A stretch of DNA of 64,000 nucleotides, taken from assembly GCA_036346375.1 (NCBI GenBank), contig CM070501.1:54601326-54665325 (forward strand), given 5' to 3'. The notes below the pieces were generated by a model, which made no database searches, was not told the DNA's origin, and saw only the letters and a list, made by a program, of their open reading frames with translations. Shown here one piece after another: positions 42,526 to 55,491 of the stretch. The DNA is from Guadua angustifolia (taxonomy: Eukaryota; Streptophyta; Magnoliopsida; Poales; Poaceae). The position numbers were made by a program, and so were the translations under genes. Within the stretch, counting starts at the first letter, position 1. Each line of letters starts with the position of its first letter.

Positions 42526-43565
42526 TTTCTGAGCAGGTATATTGTAATCCCTGGACGTACTATGTATATGTCAGATAGGCTTAGGTTCATGCGTCCTACC
42601 CTTTTTGTATCTGAACCTATATATCAAGATTTGAAACAAAACTGCAACAGGTTTTCTGGTGCCTTTAATAGAGTGGTGTCCGCATTTATTTGGAGCAGAC
42701 AGCTGAGGCCCATGTTTCATTCACAAACACTACCTGAAGTTTAGAGTGCTGACTGCTGACCTCGTTGATTTTTCTTAGTTGTATTTCTGTATGTAATTTT
42801 TTGAAGATAAGGTATGTACCTAATTTCTGAAGCATATTGTTCTAGCTCTCTATCTTGTTGACATAGCATAAATATATTCGGTCTTCACCTGGTTGCTGAA
42901 ATTATACTAACATGTTATATCAAAACACAGAAACAGTAACTTAAATTTTGGACTATATATCTTTTTTGGTATTAAACGGTCATTTTCCTTTGTCAGGGCT
43001 GCTGTTTTAACAGTGACATCTAAAATCAATCGGTTCGTCTTTGAGATGGTTTGCTCTGAGTTTCTGACGAGTCAAGTCGATGTCAGCAGGCGGCAATTTG
43101 GGATAAGCGTTGCGGTACATGCTTGCCTTATGTCGGCCAGGTTAATATAGCTGCATAGACATGCCTCATGATGTACCAGGAACTTCACTGGCAGTTGACA
43201 ATGACCTTGGTATCAAACAATTCGATTATACACAATTGTTCATTCCCCTTAGTCAGCTCTGCATGTTTGTCAAGTTTCTTGTCTCTGAAGCATCTTATGT
43301 TTGACAGTGCTAATATATGATAACGATTCTTCTTTGATACTGTTTATTTTTTAGAAGCCATTGTACCCATAACGGTGCGTTCATGACCTTGTATCAATGA
43401 AAATTAAAGGATATTGTTTCCTATTTGCTGTGATTTATTCGTGATTTGCTTCACCCGTCTGTACTATTTAACGTAACTCCGTAATACGGTGCTATTCCAT
43501 ATTTTACTCCCAGACACTTCCAAAGTTGGCTACCAGTTTTCTTGTGACATACTGATTTTTGCAGT
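42526..43565. other. 3' region of the three-exon gene
   Basis: AT-rich sequence with no repeat recognised. It probably contains the 3' UTR and, if the exon at 43566 is used, an alternative last intron. Confidence 0.35.
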
Positions 43566-43659
43566 AAGCAACTCACTCAACGTAATCGTCGTGCAGAAGC
43601 AGATGTCCTGAAGGCAAAGTTCAGTGGCTCACCCAGAAATAATCCAGCATCAGTCTGAC
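43566..43659 (+). CDS. Orphan last-exon candidate downstream of the three-exon gene
   Basis: After an acceptor-like TGATTTTTGCAG, the sequence reads KQLTQRNRRAEADVLKAKFS then GSPRNNPASV and a stop. It uses a natural-looking basic/acidic residue mix, unlike its AT-rich surroundings. Its phase (one base, then codons) fits the donor of exon 1 rather than exon 3, so it may be an alternative last exon or a relic. No other evidence ties it to the gene. Confidence 0.35.
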
Positions 43660-43689
43660 CAAAGATGCAAATTTCGTTTGGGGAAAAAT

Positions 43690-44640
43690 ACTGGGTATGG
43701 CTGAAATCTGAAATTTCGGTGAAATTTTAACATTTCGGAAAATCCAAAAACAAAAATTCAAATACGGTCCGTTTGCTACCGTAAAAATCCGAAATTCGGA
43801 GAAATTTACTGAAATTTTGGGCGAAATTTACCGAAATTTTGGTAGTTTTGCACCGGTTGAAAAGTGGGTCAAACGACGACGAAAAATTTTGAAATTTTTT
43901 CTAAAGAGTTCTGATACATTGATGATATTGCCATAAAAATTTCAAATGATTATCAAATCTGAGGGATTTTTAAAAATTCAAATATTGCTACCATCCTGAT
44001 AAAATACTAACCAGCAAGTTTGAACCGAATGAAAATTAGAACAAACGTGGTTATAAAATTTTGAAATTTTTTATAGATAGTCCTGACATATCTATAATAT
44101 TCTCATAAAATTTTTAGATGATGGTCAAGATGTATGAATTTTTAAAAATTTGAACAGTGCTACTGTCCTGTTAAAAGCCTTACCGACAAACTTGAACAAA
44201 ATGAAATATTGTCCAACCCACGTTATAAAATTTTGAAAATTTTTGTGGATGGTCCTAATGTAGCATTAATGGTTATATAAAAGTTTTAGATGATGATCAT
44301 GCTTAAATAATTTTTAAAAATTCTAACAGTGCTACTTCCTAATAAAAGACCGATGATCAATACATAGATTTGCTTTAGAAATAAAAAAGGTTTAAAATTT
44401 TTGAAAATTTTACATAAGGGTGATAAGGAAATGCTTAAGATCTCATAAAAATTTTGAATCATGATCACACTCTAGTGAATTTATAAAATTCTTACAGTTT
44501 TTGAAATATAATATAACAAATGAAGTTTAGTGCTTGCATAGATTTGATTGAGCAAAAAAAAAAGTTGAAATTTCAATATGTGAAGTTAGAAATTTCGGCA
44601 GCATTTGGACTAAAATTCGGAGTTTGAGAGTCACAATTGG
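43690..44640. repeat. AT-rich tandem array, period about 170 bp (copy A)
   Basis: At least four degenerate units of 168-174 bp. Each has the order: GTCCTGA(C/T)A(T/C)A..AT, CATAAAATTTTAGATGATGATCA, TTTTTAAAAATT, AACAGTGCTAC, then AACTTGAACAAAATGAAAA. The landmark GTCCTGA recurs near 43908, 44082 and 44252. The array is bounded by GAAATTTCGG-rich sequence. The same family lies at 51230-52160 and 61690-63130. Confidence 0.75.
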
Positions 44641-44756
44641 AATCAATCAATGTATATTTACATGACAGTTAATAGACACGAAATAAAATCGATACATATG
44701 AGAATTTATCATATATTTACATCACAATAAAATCAATATATATTCACATCATGTAA

Positions 44757-47560
44757 CTATGAGTTGTAGTACGAATGTGGTTGAAACTCCACCTCCTCGT
44801 TATCAACAATGACCTCGTGATACCTTATCTCGTGTTGTTGCTTGTATTCTTCCCAGATCATGTCGTGCGGTAGCCAAGCAAACTTCCAATATTTGTAATG
44901 GAACATCCAGCCGCTATAATTCTTGGACTGGTAAAAGTACCTGATACTGACAGATGTGTCATGCGTATGGATTGGTGTATAGATCAGTGTAGTTAAACGG
45001 CCAAGAGATGCTCGATCCGTCATAACTCTATCTATAACTGTATCCAATATGCTCAGTTGGAAAGCCTAAATGGCTAGAAGACTGGCTGCTACACTATGAG
45101 TCTGTGTCATCTTGTGGCTGTGCTGCTTGCCGTCTACCTCCACCACTCGATACGCCCTTCCCCTTACTACAGGTCTGTCTCTATGAGCTACCCCTCTGTT
45201 GTGATTCTGGTGGCGATTGTGGCTGTGGACAGATACGCATAGTGTACCAGCCAGTTTATGTCCCATCATCGCTAGGGGAGTCTGTCGGTGTTGCTGAGCT
45301 AGTATTGAGGCACTAATCATTATCAGAAGGTGTATCCATTTCATCGTCACTACCGACAACAACCTCATCATCACTGGGGGCTTTTACTTTTCGCTTAGCA
45401 CGCTGGCTGTCCGATAACTTCTGTAGCCCGCCTAAAACTCCTACTAGCATGTCGACGGTGGCGACGTCGGTAGCATGCTTCCTCTTCCCTGCGTGGGTGT
45501 CACCTACCATGAATTCGGTCCAATCTAGGAGGCTCTTCCTACCTGTGGCAAATTACAAGTAAGATTAATATTGTTGTTTAGTCTTGACATACATGATTCA
45601 CAAGTATAATGAAGAACAATTACATTGGTTACTTGTGGTCTTATTCATCTCTTCTTGCGGGATCGACTCAACCACGGATCTCGCTGGAAGGGGTGGGTCG
45701 TACGGGGTGTCCTCGTCGAGTAGGGGCCCCCACTAGATCTGGACGTGTCGAACCACTCTGTAATAGGGTCACCGCCAGGATGCATCGCACCCTCAATGAG
45801 GCGATCGAGTGAGTCTTCATCCTAGGCCTGGCGGGTGGATTCGTAGTCCCGTAGGCGAAGTCGCAGGTTGTAGTGCAGGAACACGAACTGCAGGAGCTTT
45901 GCATAACTTAATCAGTTCTGTAGCTGTGTGTGCACTAAGGCAAATATGCTCTAATTGCACTCACAACCACTCGATGATGCACGCTGAGACACCAACCGCA
46001 AGGCGTACTTCTACAACGTTGGTGTCTCATTCCTGAACGCCATCCACCGTTGCGCTGTAGGCAAAAGAAAAGTGCGTCGGTCAGTGGTACACAACAACGT
46101 AATAATACTTAAAATTATGTATTTACCTGCCGTCATTTGGCCACCAACGGCGCTGGACTGTGCAAGCTGTGTGGCAAATCGTTTCCTCTTAAGACATTAT
46201 ACTTCAGATTCCCTTAGGGCTTGCACCGCAAAAGCGTCATCATGAGCTATGATGCCTAGTGCAGTAGAGAGCGCTCCCATATACTGTGGAGTGCTGCATA
46301 TATTATATGAGTACTGAGACCGTGGGTCCAGCACGGATGCTGCAATTTTCAAATCATTGCATAGTTAGCATAATAGATGTGAACAGTGCATAGTTAGCAT
46401 AATAGAACTGAACATATTAATTTCACTGATATGCTTACACGAATGTGGTTTCTCTCATTTCAGCAAACCTCTTTTCGAAGACTTGCAGGAATATCTTGTA
46501 ATAGTCTCCGTGCTCCCGCAAGCGATTGTTGTACTCATTCCGCACAATTGCATACTGCATCATGACACTACTGATCGTTGGTAATTTGTCTTGGTCCGCG
46601 AACCTCAACATCTTGCACAATGGTTCTACAGCCAAGACGGTTCACTTCATCCACTCCCAAAACTCCCGACCAACGAGGTGATCATATGCATACTTACCCT
46701 CCGCCATCCTAACCCATCTGCTACCTGTCCAGTCGGGATGTGTCATCCACTACTGAAACTGCTCCTTTTTTTGTGGAAGCTATCCAAAAAAATAAAGGTC
46801 GTGCCAAACCTAGTGTCATTTGGCCTCACCAACTCTTCCCCAATATGTTGCCACATCTGTGCATGCAGATTTTTGTGGTTATACATGAATATGCAAATTC
46901 TCTTGGCCTCTCCCATAGCCTGTCTGATTTCTAAGACATCACACATGCCTTTCAGTATGAGATTTACAGTGTGTGCCAAGCATAGCTGCCATATAATTTA
47001 TGGGTACTATACTCGTAACATCTGGCATGCTTCCTTAAAGTTGGCACCGTTGTCAGTAACCACTAGCATGACATGCTCTGCCCCAATTTTCTCGGTCATG
47101 ATATTTGTTATCTCGCGTAGTAGGTACTTGTGATTCTGGACCTTGCTTGTGAATGAACAAGCCATCTGTTAATACATGTGGCATTGATAGTCATATGGAA
47201 GAGTAAAAACTAAACTGAATGTTGAATCTGATGCATTGATGGTCTTATGAAAGAATATGATCCCATTGTAGTACACCATAAAGTTGACAATGCTCGATGA
47301 GTAGACCCGCTCAGACATCATACATATTACACGATCAGAACACCAAATGTGGTTCACCGTTCTTGAACCTTCAAGATATTGGATAATTTCATGCTTATTC
47401 TCGTCGAGGTACTTTCCATTTATCTCGTGGCCCCGTGGTGCACGAATCCCTAGGCCTAGCTCATGTGTCAGCTTGATTACACCTGACCATTGTAGTAGTT
47501 ACACTTTGACCTAGGGCCGATGCGCTCCCTGTGCTCCCATACGATATCCTCATGATCTCG
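44757..47560 (-). pseudogene. Degenerate hAT-family transposase (DUF659/hATC type)
   Basis: Read on the minus strand, separated frames follow the order of a plant hAT transposase. The DUF659-like part (STFSLVFTLPYDYQ, then MLVVTDNGANFKEAC) is followed by NLILKGMCDVLEIRQAMGEA, a region ending RPNDTRFGTTFIFLDSFH, and a dimerisation segment (KLLQFVFLHYNLRLRDYE, about 45840-45890). The tail (KRKVKAPSDDEVVVGSDDEM) is acidic. Several in-frame stops (TAG where Trp is expected, TGA where Arg is expected) and frameshifts break it. Flanking terminal repeats were not found. The N-terminal part is repeated in the adjacent tandem duplication. Confidence 0.7.
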
Positions 47561-48886
47561 CCATCACTAGAACCTGCAACGGAACACAAAATAATTTCAG
47601 TACTAATTTTGTAACATATTTCTTAATTGAAGTTTCCAACAATTAAAGGTCCAGATCACAAAATTGCATGGCTATATCAAAGATTATTGAGTTTTATCAA
47701 ATGGAAGACTGAGATAAGCAAAAGGAGCTCGTATAGACAACTTGCATGGCTATATCAAAGAATACTGAGTTTACGCATTTCACATTTCCATACTCCAACT
47801 ATCGTTATCATGTCCTTAACAAGCCTGTATAACTCTAGTCCTGGCAGTGCAAACTATGGTTCCACGAGAGGATTCAAGCAACCACTACACCCAAATTCCT
47901 AGCACAATAGGAAAATACTCATGAACCAAATTCTTACAAAAAATGTAATCTCGTCTCTCTTTTGTTCTTCCTCTTGATCTACAGCTATGTGCCTACTTAA
48001 ATTATACCGAATATCTAGCTTGAACCATAAGCCTCAGAGAGTTGGTCAGTTGGCCTCCTCCTTAGTCCATACTCCTTATTGATGTTTGCTTCTATGGATG
48101 ATATAGGCAAAGGGCGATCCGAAACTTAGAAAGGAGGGGCTAAAATCGAGACCTCTAAACTAATATATAATATATTAATATATATAGTATTTTTTCGAAT
48201 ATATAACATGATGTAATGATATATATAATATAAAAATATCAATCCTTATCTAACATGATATAATATAAATATGTAACATTACAAAGAAAAAAATCGCATG
48301 ATTATTGCTTCTAAGAGTTGATAGTTAATATTTACGGTTTTTATGTTTTGAAAACGTTACAAAATATCTTCCATGTCTATCTTGGAAAATATGTCTGATT
48401 CGATGTAGTATACCATGAGATCATTTAACCGTCATCACTTATCTTATTACGCAAATCTCTTGATAATCTTCATTGTCGAGAAAGCCCTTTCAATTAGACT
48501 GTCCCTCACAGTAAAACTAATACTAATTCAATAAGCCTATAGACTAATGGATAAACAACATGCTTTTTGCTTCAACCATCATCACCATGAGACTAGCAAG
48601 ATCATCACAACTTAAAAATTCTTCTCTTCTCAAGTCATCAATGAATAAGTCAAGTTGTGCTTCCAAAACCACACGATCATATGATGAGAAATCATCTGAA
48701 TAAATCTCTGAAAGTCAAGAAACCTACCATGTTCAAAATTTGCAAATGAATCTCTTGGGTCTAGACAAGTAATGCATCTCAAAAGCTCTATCGAAAATTC
48801 ATCGAACCGATTGTTTAACTCGTAACTTCTCTAAATTTCTAGACTAATTTTCTTAAATCTATCTAACTTAAGGGAGGGAGGGAAGG
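47002..48886. repeat. First copy of a 1.9-kb tandem duplication
   Basis: It starts GGGTACTATACTCGTAACATC in the hAT pseudogene and ends in the G-rich tract GGGAGGGAGGGAAGGGG. It covers the pseudogene's N-terminal part, 600 bp of unique sequence and a left-hand copy of the 852-bp hAT element. The hAT frame is broken here by several small indels, and its 5' end reads AAAGGGCGATCCG instead of CAGTGGCGTATCCAG. Confidence 0.92.
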
Positions 48887-50797
48887 GGGTACTATACTCG
48901 TAACATCTCGCATGCTTCCTTAAAGTTGGCACCGTTGTCAGTAACCACTAGCATGACATGCTCTGCCCCAATTTTCTCGGTCATGATATTTGTTATCTCG
49001 CGTAGTAGGTACTTGTGATTCTGGACCTTGCTTGTGAATGAACAAGCCATCTGTTAATACATGTGGCATTGATAGTCATATGGAAGAGTAAAAACTAAAC
49101 TGAATGTTGAATCTGATGCATTGATGGTCTTATGAAAGAATATGATCCCATTGTAGTACACCATAAAGTTGACAATGCTCTGATGAGTAGACCCAGTTCA
49201 GACATCATACATATTACACGACTGTAACACCAAATGTGGTTCAGTCGTTCTTGAACCTTCGAAGATATTGGATAATTTCATGCTTATTCTCGTCGAGGTA
49301 CTTTCCATTTATCTCGTGGCCCCGTGGTGCACGAATCCCTAGGCCTAGCTCATGTGTCAGCTTGATTACACCTGACCATTGTAGTAGTTACACTTTGACC
49401 TGGGGCCGATGCGCTCCCTGTGCTCCCATACGATATCCTCATGATCTGCCATCACTAGAACCTGCAACGGAACACAAAATAATTTCAGTACTAATTTTGT
49501 AACATATTTCTTAATTGAAGTTTCCAACAATTAAAGGTCCAGATCACAAAATTGCATGGCTATATCAAAGATTATTGAGTTTTATCAAATGGAAGACTGA
49601 GATAAGCAAAAGGAGCTCGTATAGACAACTTGCATGGCTATATCAAAGAATACTGAGTTTACGCATTTCACATTTCCATACTCCAACTATCGTTATCATG
49701 TCCTTAACAAGCCTGTATAACTCTAGTCCTGGCAGTGCAAACTATGGTTCCACGAGAGGATTCAAGCAACCACTACACCCAAATTCCTAGCACAATAGGA
49801 AAATACTCATGAACCAAATTCTTACAAAAAATGTAATCTCGTCTCTCTTTTGTTCTTCCTCTTGATCTACAGCTATGTGCCTACTTAAATTATACCGAAT
49901 ATCTAGCTTGAACCATAAGCCTCAGAGAGTTGGTCAGTTGGCCTCCTCCTTAGTCCATACTCCTTATTGATGTTTGCTTCTATGGATGATATAGGCAGTG
50001 GCGTATCCAGAAACTTAGAAAGGAGGGGGCTAAAATCGAGACCTCTAAACTAATATATAATATATTAATATATATAGTATTTTTTCAGAATATATAACAT
50101 GACAGAATGATATATATAATATAAAAATATCAATCCTTATCTAACAGTCGCATATAATATAAATATGTAACATTACAAAGAAAAAAATCGTACCGATTAT
50201 TGCTTCTTAAGAGTTGATAGTTAATATTTACAGGTTTTTATGTTTTGAAAACGTTACAAAATATCTTCCATGTCTATCTTGGAAAATATGTCTCGTTCGA
50301 TGTAGTATACCATGAGATCATTTAACCAGTCATCACTTATCTTATTACGCAAATCTGTCTTGATAATCTTCATTGTCGAGAAAGCCCTTTCAACTGTAGC
50401 TGTCCCCACAGGTAAAACTAATACTAATTCAATAAGCCTATAGACTAATGGATAAACAACATGCTTTTTTGCTTCAACCATCATCACCGCGAGACTAGCA
50501 AGATCATCACAACTTAAAAATTCTTCTCTTCTCAAGTCATCAATGAATAAGTCAAGTTGTGCTTCCAAAACCACACGATCATATGATGAGAAATCATCTG
50601 AATAAATCTCTGAAAGCCGAAGAAACCTACCATGTTCAAAATTTGCAAATGAATCTCTTGGGTCTAGACAAGTAATGCATCTCAAAAGCTCTATCGAAAA
50701 TTCACTGAACCGATTGTTTAACTCGGTAACTTCTCTAAATTTCTAGACGAATTTTCTTAAATCTATCTAACTTAAGGGGAGGGGAGGGGAAGGGGGG
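48887..50797. repeat. Second copy of the 1.9-kb tandem duplication
   Basis: Nearly identical to 47002-48886. It has small indels relative to it and continues into the true right end of the hAT element. Where the copies differ inside the hAT reading frame, this copy keeps the frame open. Confidence 0.92.
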
Positions 50798-50847
50798 CGC
50801 AGGTGGGGCTCCAGCCTACCTACGCCCCACCGGTGCATACGCCACTG
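49996..50847. mobile_element. hAT deletion derivative with 8-bp TSD
   Basis: The ends CAGTGGCGTATCCAG and CATACGCCACTG form terminal inverted repeats of the Ac/Tip100 type. They are flanked by the perfect 8-bp duplication GATATAGG (49988-49995 and 50848-50855). The 852-bp element keeps only the transposase C-terminus (minus strand). Confidence 0.93.
50254..50685 (-). CDS. hATC dimerisation domain remnant of the hAT transposase
   Basis: A 143-aa open frame. The second half carries the conserved hAT dimerisation motif (VYPLVYRLIELVLVLPVGTA, then VERAFSTMKIIKTDLRN and MVYYIERDIF). This matches the C-terminus of TTF-type hAT transposases. The catalytic core is absent, so the fragment alone cannot transpose. 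It could in principle still dimerise. Confidence 0.85.
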   Translation of the reverse strand: MRCITCLDPRDSFANFEHGRFLRLSEIYSDDFSSYDRVVLEAQLDLFIDDLRREEFLSCDDLASLAVMMVEAKKHVVYPLVYRLIELVLVLPVGTATVERAFSTMKIIKTDLRNKISDDWLNDLMVYYIERDIFSKIDMEDIL

Positions 50848-51229
50848 GATATAGGAGCATGAGCTTGAAGATAACTCCTATGTATGATGCCTATAACCAC
50901 ATACACCTTGTAAACTTAAGTGCATACCAAATTTTTTGCATATGAACCAAAATCCAGGAAAACATAAACTTCATACCGAAATTTGTTGAACTTCCCAAAA
51001 TTTCGCCCTACACAGCCGAGATTGGCCTCCTGGTGCTCGGATAGGGCCATATTTGGCCGAAGTATGGCCAAATTAGACAGAGGAGCTTCGGTCTATGCTG
51101 GAACCTGGAGATAGTGAAAGAGCAGAGGAGAAAGTGAGCTCGAGGGGTGAGTCTGTGAACCAAGATCAATGATTGAGGAGGTATTAAAACAAATGTGCAG
51201 TGAACATATAAAGCAATTTATTTGACTAT

Positions 51230-52160
51230 GGCATTTTGTTTGCATAGTTTCGAGCATGCAAAAATTATGAATTTTTTTTGGATAGTTGGAAAGCATTGAT
51301 GATGTTCCCATATAATTTTGAGATCATGATCAACCATAACAAAATCCCAAAAATTGTGGAAGTGTTACTTCACATTAGCTTTTTTTTGCATAGTTCTAAG
51401 CATGCAAAAATTATAAAAAATTTTGTACATAGTTGGAAAGCATCGATGATATTCACATAAAATTTTGAGATTATGATCAACCATAAAAAATTCCCAAGAA
51501 ATGTGAATGTGGTACTTCACAGTTTTTGGACTTCAGAGCGCGATGATCTACCGTGTACAATTTTTGATTGAGCAAACAAAATAGGTTTAAATTTTTTGAA
51601 ACTTTTACAAAAGGGTTATGAGGGAATTATTAAGCTCTCATAAAAATTTAAGGAGATGATAAAACATGAAAATATTTATAAAATTCTGAGACGGTTACTG
51701 CCTCATTTATGCTATTTTTTTCTTATTTTTAAAAGATAATAAATGAAATTAAAATATTTTATAAAAATTTTTGTATGATCCTAGATGTCTTATAATGGTA
51801 CCGTAAATTTTTTATAGCATGAAAATGCATCCTCAATTTTATAAAATTCTAACAATATTTTTACCAAAATTTTAAAATATCTCAAAAATTAATTTTTTTC
51901 GACAAATTATCATTGAAGATCACTTTCTTGTAGGTTATTAACATCATTCCGTCAAATCCAGCCAAAAAATATCAAAATCCGGTTCATTACGGTGAAATGT
52001 TGGCGGTTTTGGGCGAAATTTCGCCGAAATAACCTAAATTACTGTAGCATTTCGATTTTTTCAAAAAATTTAATTCGTCTGGTATTTTCAGTCTCGTGGG
52101 GGCCCGAAATTTGAGGTTTCAGTGAAAATTTGCCTATTTTTCAAACCTTGAGTCTGACCT
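51230..52160. repeat. AT-rich repeat of the 170-bp family (copy B)
   Basis: It shares GTTGGAAAGCAT(T/C)GATGAT, CATATAATTTTGAGATCATGATCA and TTTTTGATTGAGCAAACAAAA blocks with copies A and C. The right end is rich in GGTGAAATTTCGCCGAAAT-type motifs. No gene. Confidence 0.65.
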
Positions 52161-53200
52161 CCATGTGACGTTGTTCACCTAGCTGTGGGCCATTTTGTTT
52201 GGACAGGGTAGTACTAGTACCCCTATCATTCACAGTCCATTTCTCACATCTCAATCATCAACTCTTTCTTTAACAATCTGTTTCCTTCATGAATTAAAAA
52301 TTTTGGCCTGATGTATGCCCTTAGCCGGCAATGCCGTCTAGCTCTGGTGAGCATTTTATATTTGAAGCACTGCGTTCGTGGGCGCCTGAAGCTCCAATTG
52401 GCATGGATCCCCTTATCAGGTGCCTGCACATGCTGACTTGTTAATTGGAGCCAGCAGAAAGGTGAAGGCCCATTTCAGGCCAATGCTATTGCACCGTCAC
52501 TTTCTACCCTTTTTTCTCGTAGTCACGAGCTTCGCTCTCCCTACATATGATGGGTACTTCTCCCGTATTTTAGCCCAATCATGGAACACTGGATCCATAA
52601 ACATTGTCACGTAATGTGGCAAGGATCAGGAGTTCGTTTTCAGACTGATTGCAACACTGGACCTTTGATCTTGCTATGCATGGATCAACAGCAACAGCTC
52701 GGTTTCAGACTCGCTTGTTTCTCTGTATGCATGCTACGTCTTCTGTGGCTTACCAGAATAGCTGTCGCTCATGAAGTCGCTGCATATAAACTGTGTCGCG
52801 ATCTCCCATTTCCGCGTGAGGAACACTGGAGCTTTCTACTGTTCTACAGCAAGTGATGTTTTTTTTTTTCTTCCCATCTTTTTGCCCGGTTCTGTTTCTG
52901 TTGGTGTCTTCTGATCTGATGTTGCCGGTTAAGTCTCCTCCTCTTGCTAATGGTTCCTTGATTTCTTCTGCTGAAACCTGAAGCCCTTTTTCCCTTTTTT
53001 CCGGGTAGTGATTGCTCTGCTTCCCTCGTGGGGAGAAAAGCAGCGAAGCATGTGCCTCCCTCCCTCCCCGGTTTGCTGCTTGCCCAGTAGCTCATTCCAA
53101 GACGTCTTGTTCTTTTCTCCCTTATCTCAAGTCTAAAGTCTAAATCCCCCAGCTGATCCAGTTTCTAACCCTTCCGTGCATTAGCTCATTCTTTGTTGAT
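52161..53200. other. Intergenic, nothing recognised
   Basis: Mixed-composition sequence with short frames on both strands (up to 91 aa), none with a motif. No repeat structure seen. Confidence 0.3.
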
Positions 53201-53640
53201 CCATTGTGTTGAACCAAGATTGACAGAAAGAAAGAAAAAATTGGCATGCAAGTTTATCTTGTAGAATCGGCATGCAGTCAGTCACAGGGTTTATAAAACC
53301 AAATCGAGGTAGAAAATTGAAAATCTGACGGCACCAATTAATCATTAAAATCGAACGAAAATGCCAAAAATCAAAGGGTTTTGAATTCAAATGGCTTGGA
53401 AAAAAAATCGAAAATCGATTAATTTTCAACAGGCGAATTGAAAATTTCTTGCAGCTAATTTTTTGAGTGATTTTCATTGATTTTTACCAATTTTCTAGCG
53501 ATTTATGTGACATAAAATTTTCTGAATTTTTTAATATTTTTTTGAATTTGATCGGTCTACCAATCGGTTTAGGATTTCAAACCGACTCAATACGATCGAT
53601 TTTCGCAATTTTTGGATGATTTTCATAATTTTGTGAACCT
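53201..53640. repeat. AT-rich repeat related to 18620-18935
   Basis: GAGTGATTTTCATTGATTTTTACC ... TTTATGTGACATAAAATTTT ... TCTACCAATCGGTTTAGG follows the same order as the block at 18800-18930. Old, undefined repeat family. Confidence 0.5.
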
Positions 53641-55400
53641 GATCAGTCGTACTAATATTAGTACAAGAAGATAATGAATTTTATGTGATGGTAGCAGCTT
53701 ATCGTTCTTTCTTTTTCTTTTTTTTTTATTCGAACCTAAACACCGGTCTGATGTGTGGCAATGGATAGGGCTCCCGTGTAGTCCCGTGGGGATTGCAACT
53801 TAAGCGGTCCCTGCGGAATCGTGAGATTGAAAACAAAAGATCCGAATTGACTAAAAATGCTGGACAATTTTTTCACTGTATGAAATACTGTTTATCATAT
53901 TGTAGCCAACACTGTTTATTCGGTTTTGAATCGATGCGATCCGCCCAATGTCTTGATTGAACAGTCCTCACCTACCAGAACCGCTTAGGTTGTAGTCCAG
54001 CGGCGATACCCACCCGATGTATGTCGTTTTGCTCGGTGTGTACTGAAACCCAGCTACGTGTAGATGCATAGCGTAGAATACCACAATATGTTCTAGTACT
54101 GCCCTTTTATTTTATTCAGTCCTGTCTCATCAACCGTACTTACGAAAGTTTGACAAGTGTGCCGGACTGCCGGTAAGCTTCGTTCCGTATCACAGTGGCT
54201 CCCCTTGTTTTTCCACATGGCAATTCGTTAAAATTAAGGGCATGTACAACAGTAATTAATGAGCCGTCTGTAAGTTGTCATGTAATCTTTATCATCCTAT
54301 GTGGCATAGAATTAATGAGAAGAGAGGCGCTTGCCGTCTCTTCGCGAGAGGACGGCAGCGCTCAGACTCGATGCAAACCGACTCCGTCGTCCGTTATAGG
54401 AAAGAAGTTCGTCTATATACTCATGCTTGATCACGGTAATTTATGGGCCCATGCATAAATTAATTAGTTTATAGATCGCCCGACGCATGCATCATAGAAG
54501 TTATGCTTTTGTTGTCTTTATCGCGACGTAGTATACACTTACTGAGACGGTAATTTGCTCAGATCATTATACATACCCTAAAGGCCGTAAAAACGTAGTC
54601 TTGCCAGAGTTGGTAAGGATACCCATAACTAATTGGATTGATAGCGCGGTAAAAACGTAGCCCGAGTCATCGTACGAGCGCTATACTATGGTAGTCCTCT
54701 ACCCTACTCTGCTCTCTACTCTACTCTCGGGACGCCGAGGTGAGGCTAGGAAAAAGAGCGAGTGAGAGAGAGAGAGAGAGAGTAGCGCCTCCGTGCATCA
54801 CAACTCTAGTATAAACTCTGTAAATGTTGAACTTGAAGCAAGGAAAAAAAAGTAAATAACTATATTCTACTCTTTTTTTATAATTTACTCTCTCAATACA
54901 TGTCTTTTAGCATTCAAATTTTATTTTTAAATACATATAATCCTACAATTTTGAGACAATTTTTAACTGAATTTTCCTTTGCATATTCCTACCATTTGTT
55001 ATTTCTAATGTTATTTATTACTGTAGATTAAAATAACAGACATCATCTAAAAACAATAAATAAGCTAATAGAAAAGGGCGAAGAATCTTAAAACGCCATT
55101 TATTTAGATCCGGAGTAATGTTTATATAATTTTAAAGGACTATATTCGTGAAAAAACAATTAAAATAGGTTGGAGCAGCAGCGAGAAAAAGGAAGGCGTG
55201 AGCTGGTCCCTGAGCAACAAGCTCACGTGTCCTGCTCCTGGGCCCCACCCCTACGGCCATCCAGCCAGCTACAGTGCCCGTCCACACCGCCATGCGGGAC
55301 CCACGGCCCATAGGCGCCCACGTGCAGCGTCGTTGACGTGGACCGGGCCGGGTGGCCTGCCCCACCCCACACCACACCATGCTGCTGCCTGCCTGCCTGC
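53641..55400. other. Intergenic region upstream of the BZR1-like gene
   Basis: No gene is supported. A short (GA)n microsatellite sits near 54763-54782. GC content rises sharply from about 55190, where the distal promoter probably begins. Confidence 0.4.
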
Positions 55401-55443
55401 CTGTGTGGTGGTGTGCAGTTACCACGCTACCCCCACGGAAGAG

Positions 55444-55491
55444 ATGGCCTCCCTCCCTCCTCTCGCGCGGCGGTGGCAGGCCCGTAAATAG
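55444..55491 (+). promoter_or_regulatory. Possible upstream ORF in the BZR1-like leader
   Basis: A 15-codon frame (MASLPPLARRWQARK, stop TAG) lies about 215 bp before the BZR1-like start codon in a GC- and CT-rich region. It matters only if transcription starts upstream of 55444, which cannot be told from the sequence. Confidence 0.25.

Noticed and set aside
46591..47133. 180-aa plus-strand frame
   Set aside because: It is the antisense shadow of the hAT transposase pseudogene, whose motifs read on the minus strand.
47627..47902. 91-aa frame present twice (also at 49515-49790)
   Set aside because: Identical because of the tandem duplication. No motif, and the internal repeat (AWLYQR) reflects a short DNA repeat.
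54230..54480. Possible MITE starting GGGCATGTACAACAGT
   Set aside because: Resembles a common grass MITE end, but no opposite terminus or target duplication could be found.
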